A stretch of 64,000 nucleotides of DNA from Rhodocollybia butyracea (GCA_015501585.1 JADNRY010000001.1:992001-1056000); one strand, 5' to 3'. Positions 44,100-57,675 are shown, counted from the stretch's first letter. Made by a program: numbers and translations. The notes: generated by a model from the sequence alone, not told the origin.

Positions 44100-45048
44100 T
44101 TACAGCTTCGATGAGTTAGGCTGCATTTTGTTCAAGAACGCAGAGGCAATCGGTCTTCCCGTATTCTTGTCTACTATCTGATCGACGTTGAATGCTGTCA
44201 GTATACAAGAGATTGAAAAGCAGGTACACCCACCTCACATCTCGCCGTCATGACTCTACCGCCTAGCGAGACAGACGTACTTTCTATTCGCAAAGATGTC
44301 CCTCTGCAGCAAAATGGAAATGGTCAGAAACTCTTGTATATACTCAGAACATCAAGGAGAACTCACAGCGGTGCTGGAGAATGAAATAGTACATTCATAG
44401 CTTGAGTGACTCCGACACCATTAACGTTATTCACGAGTCCGAGTACAACGAGTGGAGTACTACAGCAGCTGGAAGCACAAGAACGTCAGCGAAGAGTAAA
44501 AGTTTAGGTATGGGAAACAGTTACTTGTCAATGAGGTAAGCTACGCATCCACTGGAAAACCGTAAGTGAAGAGCACAAATTGAATCATTAAGCAAAACCT
44601 ACCCGTGGAGCATCCCAGCTCCGTTCAGCATGTCTATTTTACAGCGATGAGCTTAAGAGTTTGAGCCCATTATTGGATTTAACGAACGTTTATTCACGGT
44701 GACCTCCGCTGTAGTAGTGGACTCCAATCTGCCTTGACGTTCAAGTTTTCTATCGATGCTTACATCGACAAACTTGACTTCCTTGCCAACTTTGTGGCCA
44801 AAGCTATCCTCAGCACCGACGCCATAGCTATAGTAAGTGTTGTAGTTTAGTTGCTTGACGTAGTCGGGTGCATTGCCTGAAACGGAGCTGATGTCCCCAT
44901 GATTAGGCAGTGAAGCAGGATCTATCCACACTTTGCTACTACCACTAGCGGGGCTAGATGGTGATCTAGGAGTATGATGTGATGAGTGAGAGTGCATAGC
45001 TACGGCTGAGGCACGGAGGGTAGAACTAGATGAATATCGTGAAGACAT
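44100..45048 (-). CDS. Hotdog-fold (4HBT/PaaI-type) acyl-CoA thioesterase-like protein
   Basis: Six exons, 45048-44688, 44633-44603, 44551-44525, 44468-44367, 44303-44234 and 44177-44100, sum to 222 codons in frame. Reading across them gives the hotdog signature MLNGAGMLHGGCVAYLIDNC, then LVNNVNGVGVTQAMNVLFHS, PAPLGTSLRIESTSVSLGGR and RVMTARCEIVDKNTGRPIAS, typical of thioesterases that hydrolyse acyl-CoA (ACOT13/PaaI group). The N-terminal 100 residues are Ser/His-rich and not part of the domain; they could be a targeting or disordered region. Exons 2 and 3 are only 31 and 27 nt, so the gene is easily missed by frame searches. Start: the ATG at 45048 (MSSRYSSS). Substrate and compartment cannot be read. 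Confidence 0.85.
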
Positions 45049-47076
45049 TGTGGAAAACAAATGACGGGGTTTTTGGAGTGTAACGAACCATGACCCTCTA
45101 TATAGTATTTTGACTGTGGATTCAAGAGGGGCCTGATGAGCTTGTTCGAAGATGATAGTGAGATGAGAAGTGGAACTGACGTTTCCACGTGCACCACTTC
45201 GGACAATTCCAGGAAGATCGAAAATTCCCAGGGTATGGTTCATTCCGCTGACCCGGTAAAAGACACTCTTTAAATCATGCTTCAAAGAATCTATAAGGAG
45301 AGCAGGTCCAGCGGATACAAGTAGATCCCCACTCAGATACCGCCATATTGGGGTTACTGCGTGGATAAATGTTAGGTACTACATTGAACACCAGCTTATC
45401 GCTCTCGATGCCCGCCTTCTGCGGATCCTCCAAGTGCAACGCGCAGGCAATTCGAGACAGAAGCAGTCTAGGTTCCAGCTAGAACTGATCTGGGACAACT
45501 AGGACTGCTTCTTTCTGCAATTTCGAACAAATAGCTAAACGAAGACTCGAGCTGGTAAAGCGTGGTCTGGGTATTCAAACGCTCGTTTACTCAAGCCCAT
45601 ACTAAGCTAAACTACAAGGTTTTTACTCCAAAGTTACTGCCGATCTTGGAACCGGAGTAGAGGAGGAAGTACCAAGGAATGGAGAGAAGGATTTTGCGTT
45701 AAAACACCGGCTCCACGAGGTAAGAAAATTACAACTTTAAAGCATAAAATATGGGAGTATACAGAGGAATGGAAGTATATAGGTATGGAAGAAAGACCTT
45801 CAACTAAACCATGAACAACTGCAGCTGGTATTAAGCTTGATGTCCGGTTATTGAGATCGGCGGGGCTTGGACATTAACAAATATTTCCGTCATTTCGTGA
45901 GCCGGAGGAGCCAAATACTACTCTATGTATTGAGATTCAGTTCTCCAGTGAACTAGATGATCATTAGCGTATCCACGTATATGGCGCATACCCGATGCTA
46001 GATGAGTTATCATAAACAAGCAGGGGAACAAACACCCATGTTCCACATGCGTTCCCGCGAAATATTTTCCCTCAAAGTGGACAGTGAGCACTTGCGCAAT
46101 CTCCTGGGAGGGAACTTTGAATTGAGGGGTAGTAGGTACGCAGGAGTTGGAAACTTGAACCCGGCCCTGCCCGTGGTTAATTCAATAGAGATGAGTACGG
46201 TGGATAGCTAGAAACCAGAATAGAAACCCGAGCCCGTATAACTTCCGTACTGGTTCTGACATTCACGCCCAATCATGAGCTTGTCATTTCATGCCCTTCT
46301 AGTCAAAAGTGTACAAGTATTAACAAATCACACCACCAACACAATATCAACACTTGTCCAAATTTAACATGAAAAAGATAAAAATAGGACTCACCGTTTG
46401 CGCTTTCCTATGTATACGTATGCATTACGCACATAATAAACAGGTTGATTGCCACTGAAAGCATGAAAGGCGGAGGCTTGATACCAACGACCGGGGATTA
46501 AAAAATTATCACCATTCGAGGAGGATCTGTTTCGCCTGTGTAGTACTCTAGCGTACCGATAATAAATGATGTTTCAACTTTCGAGCTAAGGAGAGTAGAA
46601 GTGACAGAAATATTCTTCAGCATATGAATGCGCTCGGAATATCCATGCACCATTGCATAAGATGTCATTATCAACATGGAAAGCATCCCGCTCTTAGGCA
46701 GCTTCAGGCGGGATTGCGGGACACCGGGCTCGTACAGTACTGAGAGATGGAGACGGGAAGAGATGATGACAGAAGAGCCTCCAGCGGACCAACTTGTCCA
46801 ACCCAGCTCCAGGGAGTCACCCGGATCCACCTATCCAACATCTAGATATCAACCTGAGGTCATGGCCTAGGGAGAGGTAGAAGATCCGAAACTTGTCTGC
46901 TGGTAAGTTGTGCATTAACCGATGAGAGTTAGCTTGATCCTAGATCTCAGAGCATTGAGCAAAGATCCGGCGGAGAACTGTCGCAGGCGCTTAGTGATTC
47001 CGGCGTCTAAACATCTGCTGACGTCAGCTGCATCTATTGAATCATTTTTTTTCTTCTTCCGCTTCGAAATCAAAAA
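45049..47076. other. Intergenic, one doubtful frame
   Basis: A minus-strand frame at 46830-46498 (VDPGDSLELGWTSWSAGG.., about 110 codons, following a possible acceptor at 46831) looks protein-like but is not recognised and has no clear start. Nothing else is supported in these 2 kb. Confidence 0.3.
47019..47026. promoter_or_regulatory. CRE-like palindrome TGACGTCA upstream of zuotin
   Basis: Perfect 8-bp bZIP-type site 51 bp before the zuotin ATG. Functional use is inference. Confidence 0.35.
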
Positions 47077-48479
47077 ATGGCGTCGATTCAGACGAATGTT
47101 CTTCCCAAATCTTACACATTACCAGCTGCTTCAAAGGCTTCAATTGCTGGTTCATCCACTCATCGTTTACTTCCTGTTGGATCTGCCTTTGTTTCGCACC
47201 TCCGCCTGACTCTTCATCATGGTCATTCTTTCGAGGCTCATGATGCCCAGATCGAAAAAGAACGTCAAAGACTAGAAGAACTCGAGAACTCTGCTGCAAA
47301 TGGAGAGGATGACCTTGGAGTCGGTGATGAACCGGAATCGGACGAGCTTTTGAATCTGGATCCAAAGGAATGGAAGGCAGGTTACATCTTGCACGCTGCT
47401 TAGATAGTTTCTCATTTAGATCTTAGAAACATGACTACTATGCCGTTCTAGGGCTCTCGCATCTACGCTACAAGGCTACGCCTGAACAAATCAAAATCGC
47501 TCGTTCGTTCACAGTTTTTGTTGTGATCCAAATAATATTAATGATTTGCTGCAGATCGCAAAAAGGTTCTCAAGCACCACCCAGACAAAAAGGCATCATC
47601 CGCTACGCCTCAATCAACGTCATCCATTCTTGCTGGCGTTAATCTAAACACCAACGACGATGCTTTCTTTAAATGCATCGCCAAGGCCCACGAGGTACTC
47701 ACTCACCCTGAGAAACGTCGCCAGTATGATTCGGTGGACCATGAGCTCATGGAACACCAAGAAGACGACCCGGTACCCTCTACATTCAAATCGAAACAAG
47801 GTATACCCGATGAGGAATTTTTCAGTACTTTTGCCCCCGTTTTTGAACGGGAAGCACGCTTCTCGAAGAAGCAGCCTGTGCCGATGCTCGGGGATGTGGA
47901 CGCGAGTAAAGAGCACGTCGGGGGCTTCTACGACTTTTGGTATAACTTTGACAGCTGGAGGAGCTTCGAGTGGTTGGATAAAGAGGTTAATGAAGGAAGC
48001 GATAACCGTGATGATAAGAGATACACGGAGAAGAAGAACAAGAGTGAGAGAGCGAGGAGAAAGAAGGAGGATATTGCGCGCCTGAGATCGCTGGTGGATC
48101 TTACTCTCAGGTTGGCCTCTTCATCTTATGATATTTTATCATTTCTGACGCTGCAGCTTCCAGCCAAGACCCGCGAGTCAAACGAATCAAGCAACAGGAG
48201 AAGGAAGCTCGTGAAGCCAAAAAGGCTGCTAAATCGGCTCCAGGGTCGGGCGCAGCCACACCTCAGAAGAGCAAGGCTCAAGAGGAAGAGGAGAAGAGGA
48301 AGAAGGAAGAGGAGGAAAAGGTCTGTACCCGTTCCTTCCCAGCTACTTACTGCTTATCATGTTTTCCGCTACTGCAGGCTGCGAAGGCTGATGCCAAGAA
48401 AGCCAAAGCCGCTGCTGCTAATGCTGCGAAGAAGGCCCGAAGAGCGGCAAGGACTGTAGATGAGACTAATGGTGCGTAA
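47077..48479 (+). CDS. zuo1: Zuotin-type ribosome-associated J-protein, C-terminally short
   Basis: Partner of the Hsp70 Ssz1 in the ribosome-associated complex that stimulates Ssb at the nascent-chain exit. Five exons, 47077-47376, 47427-47502, 47555-48110, 48164-48320 and 48378-48479, give 396 aa. The J domain reads KHDYYAVLGLSHLRYKATPE with HHPDKK (HPD motif) and ends EKRRQYDSVD. The zuotin homology region has PVPMLGDVDASKEHVGGFYD, FWYNFDSWRSFEW and DKRYTEKKNKSERARRKKED. A charged Lys/Glu ribosome-binding helix follows. The protein then stops at RRAARTVDETNGA, where yeast Zuo1 would continue into its four-helix bundle. The first intron (47377-47426) uses a GC donor. Zuotins are usually near 430-450 aa, so this looks C-terminally short. 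Confidence 0.88.
47377..47426 (+). other. GC-AG intron in zuotin
   Basis: Donor AAG|GCAGGT, acceptor ATCTTAG. It joins DPKEWK to KHDYYAVLGLS; the nearby GT (two bases downstream) would break the frame. Confidence 0.8.
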
Positions 48480-48719
48480 GACCTGGTGCTGTAGAACTAG
48501 AACTAGAGATGCTCGTACACGAACCAAAAAATACATTCTTCCCAACGATGGTCGTTTTAACGCGTTTCCTCAGATGTTACAAACTCATTGAGAGGTCTTG
48601 CGCACTGTTTTCAAGCTTGGTACGCGTATGTACCTGTAATCCAAAATCCCAATCGAAAATAATCTATTTAAATGATAAATCTGATCAATAGTACATAATT
48701 TGTATCTGTTTATCTTTAG

Positions 48720-50038
<1,319 letters not shown>

Positions 50039-50557
50039 GTGATATTGTGCGAAAGCGGCTTGCGAAGCTGGGTGGATTGTCGAACTAGGGTGTGGATCAT
50101 TACCGCGGACAACAGCCTTCTTGGATTCATCTTCGTTCATTTCAATTTTTTTCATTCACCTCCCCAATACCTGAATTCCCACTCGTCGCTTTGTTCTTGG
50201 TTTGATTTTTTATACCTACGTTATATTATAGTAATTTTGCCTGCTTCAACTTACGTCGATGTTTTTTTGGTGATTAGTCTTCCTTTTGCACGACGGTCTC
50301 TGCTATTACCATTTCTGGATGCTCGTCTCAGCTTTCTGCAATATTTTCTGCACCTATATCATACTTAAAAGTACAACATATTGGCATTTATCGCATCTTC
50401 AGAATCTTTACGGTTTTCTTTTTAAGTCCTTATACGCGTGCATCACGTGAACATTGATAGGCGCGTCCGACGTCGATACGATTGCATTGATTTCTGGAAT
50501 CATCCAACTTGAACCACAACCATTGAACCAAGTGATACAGCTCTAGCAATACCGGTC
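50039..50557. other. Intergenic, pyrimidine-rich
   Basis: 3' flank of the MAPK and upstream of the broken F-box gene. No ATG in frame with the F-box gene is found between 50400 and 50557. Confidence 0.35.
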
Positions 50558-52331
50558 TGTTCGAAATGTGGAGAACACGTCTTCAAACCACGCATAGACC
50601 TGGACCTCGCCACTGTACAGGAAAATTTTCGTTCAGAATCTGGCCCCGCGTGTGTCCAGCCAGCATCAGTTGCTACTACTCTCGAAAATGTTTATCGAGA
50701 TTTGGAAGATTACGAAATAGAGATGTACCGCCTAGAGTCTCGTAGGATGTTCTTGGCTACACGGCGGGAGCGTCTTTCAGAGTATGCAACGCGAGTTCGC
50801 TCTAATTTCTCGTCTCGGCCAGACCATGGTGTGTTTATCGCATTATGTAGGTTCGCTCTCTTCTGTCCCCTGTCAGGAAGCTTCCAAACGAAATTCTTCA
50901 ACGAATCTTCGACAATGCTTGTGGCACGAATGTTTTAGAAGTAATCAACGAAGGCGATCCTATCTTGAATGGAAGCACTCACATTCGTAATAAACCAGCA
51001 ATGGTGGTCAGCAGTATCTGCTCTCGTTGGCACAAAACTGCGCTATCAATGCCCGCGTTATGGTCCAGGATAACGTTGTTTTGGGATTGGGATGAGGACT
51101 ATGACGGTTCGGAAAGTGAACATAAAAAGCTGCTGTCCACTTTGGCCAACTTTTTCATTCGGTCGCAACGACACTCTTTGACTTTAATCGTTGACTTCCC
51201 CTGGGGTCACCCTCGTTTGAAGCGTGGGGAGCAACATCCTATTCTCAGCTATTTGGAGAGTCAGGCTCACCGCTGGCGAAGCCTCACCCTTGAGTCTTCA
51301 TCTGGTTACAGTTTTCGCAATTTTTTTCCTTACACCTCTATGGTAGGCCAACAATTTCCTCTTCTAGGTGACTTGGGCATCTTTACCGATCCAGGTGAAC
51401 TACAACTGTTCACCGATGACACAACACCAAGTCTAAAAAGCTTTCGACTTAATAACTTTATTCCACAATCACCCACGAATTTTCCCTTTTCCCTTCTCCA
51501 ACATCTGGAGCTCAGTGTATTTGATATTGACGACCTGCAAATATTGTTTGACGCTGCCCCTAGTCTTCAATCGCTGATTCTTGAAGACATTTATGACCCA
51601 CATTTTCAACCAACGGTCCCTGCGCCTAAAATCTTCTCATTCACAGCTATCGAAACGTTGACCGTACACCACACCAAAGATACTCACGATACCCATTCCC
51701 GACTATCGGTGTTCCCGTTCCTGAAGTTACCTTCGCTGAAGAGCCTTCGGTTGAAACCAACAGAGCAAGAATCTGATTCAAGTGACAGCGCCTGGGTCAA
51801 CTTCGATTATTTCATGGACTTTGTGACGCGATCGTCATTCTCGTTGACCGTCCTTTCCATTGAAAGCCTGGCGCTTTCAGACTCCAACCTCGTCTTTCTT
51901 CTTACTCACGTTCCGAGTTGGATTTGACTGTCAACGACTCTCAAGCAGTAATTGGGAGTCCGTTAACTCGACTGCTTGTTGAAGCTCTGCACGCATATCG
52001 TACAAGTCCCCTTCGTCGACAGACCGCCCCTATCGTTCCAAAACTACGTTATCTGACGTTGACTATCGGTGCAAAGACCTTCAAAGACGTGGTGATCACT
52101 GATATGGTTCGGTCTCGATGGTTTCCCGGACAGGTTTGCCCCAGTAGCTGTGTTAATGGACAGTCGCCGCTTCAGGTTGACTGTTTAAGAGAATTCACTT
52201 TAAAGTTTCTTAATCGAAGGGAAAAGTTAGGTGCGTATAAGCCTTTGGAGTATATGGAGAAGAGCGGAATGAGAGCAGTTGTTAGATGGAAGCAGGATAG
52301 GGTCAATTCGGATGAATCAGAATCAGATTAA
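50558..52331 (+). pseudogene. F-box protein gene, start lost and frameshifted
   Basis: The family's N-terminal CSKCG motif opens the conserved frame at 50558, followed by the coiled segment (LENVYRDLEDYEIEMYRLES) and, after an intron at 50795-50850, LLSPVRKLPNEILQRIFDN, the classic agaric F-box. A leucine-rich region follows. No ATG precedes CSKCG in frame; a stop lies upstream and the first in-frame ATG is at 50723. At 51912-51918 the frame breaks: FLLTHVPS should run into LDLTVNDSQAVIG, which needs one extra T. The rest (to VNSDESESD, 52331) is otherwise open. Either two real lesions exist (pseudogene), or the start exon is missed and a base is missing from the assembly. F-box proteins are substrate adaptors of SCF ligases. 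Confidence 0.65.
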
Positions 52332-52835
52332 CATGCTAATGGACTTGCTCTGCTCTGCTTCAACTCTGCTTGTAACCTTTACGAATAGGAATAGTGTAAC
52401 AGGTGTTGACTGCCCCAGTTTGGAAGTGGACCAAGGTCTACCGTTATGTCTGTATTTCGTTGTACAGTTCGTCATTCTGACGCTTCTTAAGTAAATCTGC
52501 GCAGGATTTCAAGATGCAAAAGCCTCAGGTGGGCCCGAAGACATGCGAATATTTTCAACGCTTCACGGCTGGGAACGTCACCACTTCCCAATCACGCTAA
52601 AAGGCTCACAGGCCGTTAGGATGACTCTCCGGAACCCATGTATATTTACACGTCGCGCAAAACTCCTTGTCAAATGGACTATCGAAGATAGCAACGCAGT
52701 GCGCTTTTCCGTGAAGAATTACAATAGAATCCAAATGAACTGAACTACTCAAGTGATTGCGTTTTACTGTCATCCTCTATCCTCCGAATTATTCGCAGTG
52801 CAATTACATACTTCTTTCCCAGGTCAAGTGTATCG
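52332..52835. other. Intergenic between convergent genes
   Basis: No coding content; 3' flanks of the F-box remnant (plus) and the EthD-like gene (minus). Confidence 0.35.
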
Positions 52836-53686
52836 TTACTCACGTTGGAAAACTTTATACAATCCAAACTGCCTATCTTCCATTTCTACCATCTTTTCTT
52901 CACCTTCCATCTCCCAGGGCTCTGCATCTGTCATACAGTTTTTAAATTCTGGCAAACCAATGACTTTCTCTCCATCTGCATCCCATTCATGAATAGCAAG
53001 AAACTTGAAAGGAGATTTGGCTTTAGAATCAACGGTAGCTTTTCCCGCTAGCTCGGCCTGCTCTGTGAGGCGAAAAACCCGCGAACGGATATAACCAGGG
53101 ACGAGTGTGAGAAGAGGAATGCGAGTGGACGTGTACCATTGGATAAAGTTCTCCTCCTGAGCCGCATGATGGTGCTCCTGAACATCCTTTCCCACCACAT
53201 GCATATGAACTGCGTAAATGAACCTCGCAGTCTTCATATCTTCCGCCGTCCCTGGAGCTTGGCCAGAAATGTAGATCAACTCGTATACCCGTCGATCCAG
53301 GGTCTTCAGATTTCCCACCACCTGTCGCTCATTAGCTGAGGCTTTGGCTGAAAGGCCTTTGTACTCTTGGCTCTTCATAACTTCCTTTGACGCCATATCG
53401 TACATGGCCATCCATTTGGGGAATGTCTTGGGTGGCACATCTAGTGCCTTGTATCGAGCTGCCGTGAAGAAACCAGGTACGGTGAGACGAAGTGGAGCAT
53501 GCTCATTGTCATACCAGTCTAACCTTGTTCAGCTGGGAGTTTGTTGAAAGTACTTAGGTACAAACGGGCATTCTTACCATTGAACTGATGTTCTGTTACA
53601 TCTTCGCCGCATTCCCCGTAGACGTACAGGATTGCTTGGGGTGTGTTGGACATGGGCGAAAAGACGAAAGGGTTTCTCTCGCTCAT
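52836..53686 (-). CDS. EthD-like dimeric alpha-beta barrel protein
   Basis: Two exons, 53686-53578 and 53518-52836, give 263 aa. The signature DWYDNEHAPLRLTVPGFFTA, together with ILYVYGECG in front, is that of small EthD/stress-responsive alpha-beta barrel proteins; a second half-domain (FIQWYTSTRIPLLTLVPGYI) repeats the pattern, so the chain is probably two fused barrels. Enzymes of this fold degrade or rearrange small aromatic or polyketide substrates, but most members are uncharacterised. No signal peptide or membrane segment: cytosolic. The start is ATG 53686 (MSERNPFVF); ATG 53653 (MSNTPQAIL) is equally possible and closer to the domain. It is divergent from the METTL3 gene, 414 bp away. 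Confidence 0.75.
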
Positions 53687-54100
53687 GACGACATGAAGTC
53701 CCAGGTTTCAGCAGACCCGTGACGAGCCTCCTTCCTGGCTTGCATGTGAGAGATCCAACTATCCAAGTCTTGCCTAGATTTGAGAAGGCAGGGCGAATCT
53801 GACAGCTATTTATGCAGGAGATCGTTGTACACTTGATAGTTTCAAGTTTTTCCAAAACACTACTAGTTAGTAGTAGTTTGTGAGTTTCGTGGTGAGCTTG
53901 GTCCTTGGAAGGCCTTGGATATTATTCACAACCAACGATTTGCACCCAGAGTTGTATCCTAATGCACTTAAAAGCACGCTCCTCAGTGGGCAGTGGCAGT
54001 GGCATTGAGATCACTCATTCTTGACGAGCTAGGTCATAAGTTGAAGCCAAAAGGAGCAATCAGCGCTCGTCGGTAGCCTGTATTTGGGCGCCTAATAGTT
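53687..54100. promoter_or_regulatory. Shared divergent upstream region, EthD-like / METTL3
   Basis: 414 bp without coding content between two starts facing away from each other. No individual factor site is recognised. Confidence 0.35.
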
Positions 54101-55932
54101 ATGAATGAACTTCCAACTGTTGACGAAGCACTCAAAGTTTCCGCTTCAATATCCCTCTTATCTCTAGTCAATTCGGGCAGTGTCTCGACTCCGATCTCCT
54201 CCAAAACACTTCTTACTCGTGTCATAACTAGCAAACCAAGTTCAGCAAGTCAGCTACCTCGTTTCCGATTGACGGATTTGCCCAAATTCGAGTTGATTCT
54301 TGAGAGTTTGGCGTACAAATGGCCAGCAGATGAAGCTGTATTGTCGCTTGTGCGTGAAGAAGGTCAGCTAGTGGTGATGGATGTTGTTCTGGCCAATGGG
54401 CTATCTACAACAGCCAGTGGATTAGATTTCAATCCTCGAAATCCGAAGAAAAGGAAGAGAATCATCGATGAAGAAGCAGATTCTGCAGCGGGAAGTGAGC
54501 CTGAAGAGGAAGATGAAAAAGATGAAAAGACGATACAGGAGATTGGAAGGTTCAAGCAGAGCGGGCTAGCAGGCTTTAGCAAACAGCAGAGAGAAGTTTA
54601 TAAGCTTGTGCAAAGCGGGACAGCCAAGGGTAAACTTTTAGCTGAAGAGGTTAGTGACACATCTTTTAATATCTCACAGAAATTTTGATCATGGCTAGTT
54701 CACCTCGGACGTCCCGTTTGAACCAATATGTTCACACATCACCAAGGAAGAATGCTCTAAATCCAGGCGTCTCGAAGGCTTACCAGGCAATATTTGCGAC
54801 CGCGTCCACTTCCGACCAGTTCTCCGTGCACATACCGATGCCTCACTCGGTCACTGTTCCTATCTTAACACTTGTTATTCCGAGCCCACATACGCACAGT
54901 CCCCTTCCATACCCCCATTTCCGAATAACTCCACACAATCTCCATATGGGGCTTCACTGCCTCCTGGTGCACGAGGACCATCATCTTTACCTTCTGGTTT
55001 AGGCGCAGGAGGAAGAGGAAAGGAAAAGGCACCGTGTAGGTATCTCCATTACGAAGTTGACTGGGACGGAGGCGATGGAGCACAAGCTATTTACAAGACC
55101 TCTTCAAAACATCACAATACGCCAAAGCTCGGTATCGGCTTGGGTCCTACCGGAAAACCCATCGAACTACTTCCTCCACAGTGGATCAATTGCGACCTTC
55201 GTCGATTTGACTACTCTGTCCTCGGCAAGTTCCATGTAATTATGGCTGATCCACCTTGGGATATACACATGAGCGTGAGTCTATCCCCTTGTCTCTAATT
55301 CCTACAACCTACTATCCCCCGTCTTTATAGTTGCCATATGGTACATTAACCGACGATGAAATGCGTGCAATGCCCATCCCGGCCCTCCAGGATGAAGGTC
55401 TTCTCTTCCTCTGGGTAACTGGCCGCGCCATGGAAGTCGGACGTGAATGTCTTCGAGTATGGGGCTACACCCGTATCGACGAAGTAATATGGTTGAAAAC
55501 AAATCAACTCCAGCGTGTTATTCGTACCGGCCGGACTGGCCATTGGTTGAACCACACGAAAGAGCATATGCTCGTTGGTGTTAAGACACAATACCGCGTT
55601 AATCCGGATACTGGGGAGAACGAGCCTATCGACCCTCCGGTCATACCAAAGTGGGTGAATAGAGGTCTTGACACAGATGTCATAGTTTCGGAGGTACGAG
55701 AGACGAGTCGGAAGCCGGAAGAGGTGTACGGTTTGATTGAGAGAATGTGTCCTGGTGGAAGGAAGGTCGAGATTTTTGGGAGGAAACATAACGTTAGACC
55801 GGGGTAAGTATTTTCTGCAAGCGGTTTCGGTTCTGCTAACATTTCTGGTCTAGATGGCTTACCCTCGGCAACCAGTTGGGTCCAGATCAAATTTACGAAG
55901 AGGAGCTAGTGAAGAGAGTCAAGGCCAAGTAA
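54101..55932 (+). CDS. IME4: METTL3/IME4-type mRNA N6-adenosine methyltransferase
   Basis: Catalytic subunit of the m6A writer on mRNA, acting in the nucleus. Exons 54101-54649, 54699-55274, 55331-55803 and 55854-55932 give 558 aa, near the family's length. The N-terminal 180 residues hold helices and an acidic/basic linker ([13 protein letters not shown], a possible nuclear signal). The zinc-finger-adjacent block [20 protein letters not shown] with LNTC follows, as in human METTL3. The MT-A70 domain has the catalytic DPPW ([14 protein letters not shown]), [54 protein letters not shown] and the end [15 protein letters not shown]. All conserved positions I know are intact. METTL14-type proteins have EPPL instead of DPPW, so this is the active subunit. 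Confidence 0.93.
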
Positions 55933-56344
55933 ATTTTGATCTCCCTCGTTTTCATTCCGAGCATCTCATCCTACTAAACAGATATCCCGAGCGTCCAGTA
56001 GTCGTTCCGTCGATCTGATGTATGGAAGAGTATTATCACTTGCGGGGATAATGCTGTATCGTTAACTCAACAACTTGTACTACACCAGAAATAAGTTTTG
56101 GAAATATGTATGCCATAGGCAAATCTGCCCGCTACGTATGTGAGGTGAGCAGTAGATGTTTGAATTGTGTTTCTGATGAGACGCATGTTCGCAACGCTTA
56201 TGAACCTCTTCCACGAAGTCGTGGGGTTTAAGGAGAATGTAGAATTTCAAATGCATAAGTACAGACGTCTAATAGAAGTAGTAAACGATGGAGGAATGAC
56301 AACAAGGAAAATGCAGTGATAAGTAGAGAAGAATACGGCGAAGT
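55933..56344. other. Intergenic between convergent 3' ends
   Basis: 3' flanks of METTL3 (plus) and the coiled-coil membrane gene (minus). No gene seen. Confidence 0.35.
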
Positions 56345-57675
56345 TCATCTTTCAAGGGACGTGTGAGTTACCTCTCGGGCTCCTTTGCGCTCGCGGATCC
56401 TTGAACGTCCAAGATGTTCCAACATGCCCACGATGCCCGCCAGCTGCCTGTCAACTGGATCCATTGCTTGGAGATTGACCGCAGCATTAGCTAATCGTAG
56501 CCCCTCTGTATCGAACATCAACCCATTCAAAGTGCCTAATACACCTTGCATGATGTTAGCAGCGTATTTGAGATAGCTATCAACGTCATTGAGGAGAGCC
56601 TGATGTTTCGCATATTCCACAAGCTCATGATTGTGCTGCCCGAGCGCGATCCAAAGTCCTGACAGGCTGGATATCGACTCCTCCAACGTCATGTTTTCTT
56701 TTCCGATCATGAACTGGATGTTGAGAGATTCATCCTTCAGCCTATTAAGCTCCAGCTTAAGTTCGTTGGCCTCATGGACCAAAGCTCCTAGTCCTTCTGC
56801 GCAGACGCGGAGAGCTGTTTTGTACTCTCTCCCGAGAACGGCTGTCATCATAGGATGACCGTCGTAGATCAACGCATGAAGCCAATTCGGGCCAGGAACC
56901 TGTTTGATGTTGCGATATGCGTATTCCAAAGTAGTTATCTGCCTAGAATCATCGGTTATTAGCTCTATGAAAGTACGCAACATTAAAGCAACTCACTGAG
57001 TCAAAGCATATGTGAAATTGCTTGCGAACTTCTGCAAATTTTCTGCGACGCTCCGGTATGCTAGTGAGAAAATAACCAGTTCATGAGCTAGAATGTTCAT
57101 GGGAAAATCAGTCCGTTGCAGAGCAGAAACGCATCAAATGCACGCACTAAGCCTTTCACGATTGAGCAAATTCGAGCCAGATACGGCTAGAGCCAGATCA
57201 CGAGTGGCCATTTCTGCGTCCATCATGCGAGTAGACAAAGCTGAGGCCTCAAGTGTTTGGTCAGCCAAGAGTTCAAAACCAGTCCCGTGGATATCTGCTA
57301 ACGCAGAAAAGTTGGGTTTGACGTCAACAGCAGAGGTCCGATGGCCTATACACCAGAAAGTAATGATTGACAAAACAACAACCAGGAGTTTGCCAAGGAG
57401 TTTTAACGTGAGCCTGGTGACTATTTGCTGAACGGATTGCTGAACGGATCGCAACACGATGTCCTTTACATAGCCTCTGACGGTCCTATCGCGGGCATCG
57501 TTCTACGGAGCAGCCACTTCAGTTTCACTCGGCTGGTCGTTCTTTTGAATGTTGGCGTCTATTCTAGCATCGGTGGATTTCGAGTCGAGTAAAGGCTTGA
57601 CATCGTGACCATCGGGATGGGGCGCTCGGTGACCTCCCAAGGATATTCGAGACTAGGGTCGCGGATTTCTGTCAT
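56345..57675 (-). CDS. Single-pass membrane protein with a helical/coiled-coil domain, unknown function
   Basis: Exons 57502-57148, 57060-56997 and 56942-56345 are well supported by frame. A membrane segment (LLGKLLVVVLSIITFWCIG) lies about 40 residues into the first of these, followed by a long helical region (LVHEANELKLELNRLKDESL; EESISSLSGLWIALGQHNHE) to the end at THTSLER. Upstream there is no ATG in frame; splicing exon 57675-57634 (MTEIRDPSLEYPWE) over a 131-nt intron gives an open 352-aa protein, but this first exon is inference. The short tail before the membrane segment is basic, so the helical domain is probably outside or lumenal. I do not recognise the family. Confidence 0.6.

Noticed and set aside
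46498..46830. 110-codon minus-strand frame after a possible acceptor
   Set aside because: Protein-like but no start exon and no recognisable family; not called as a gene.
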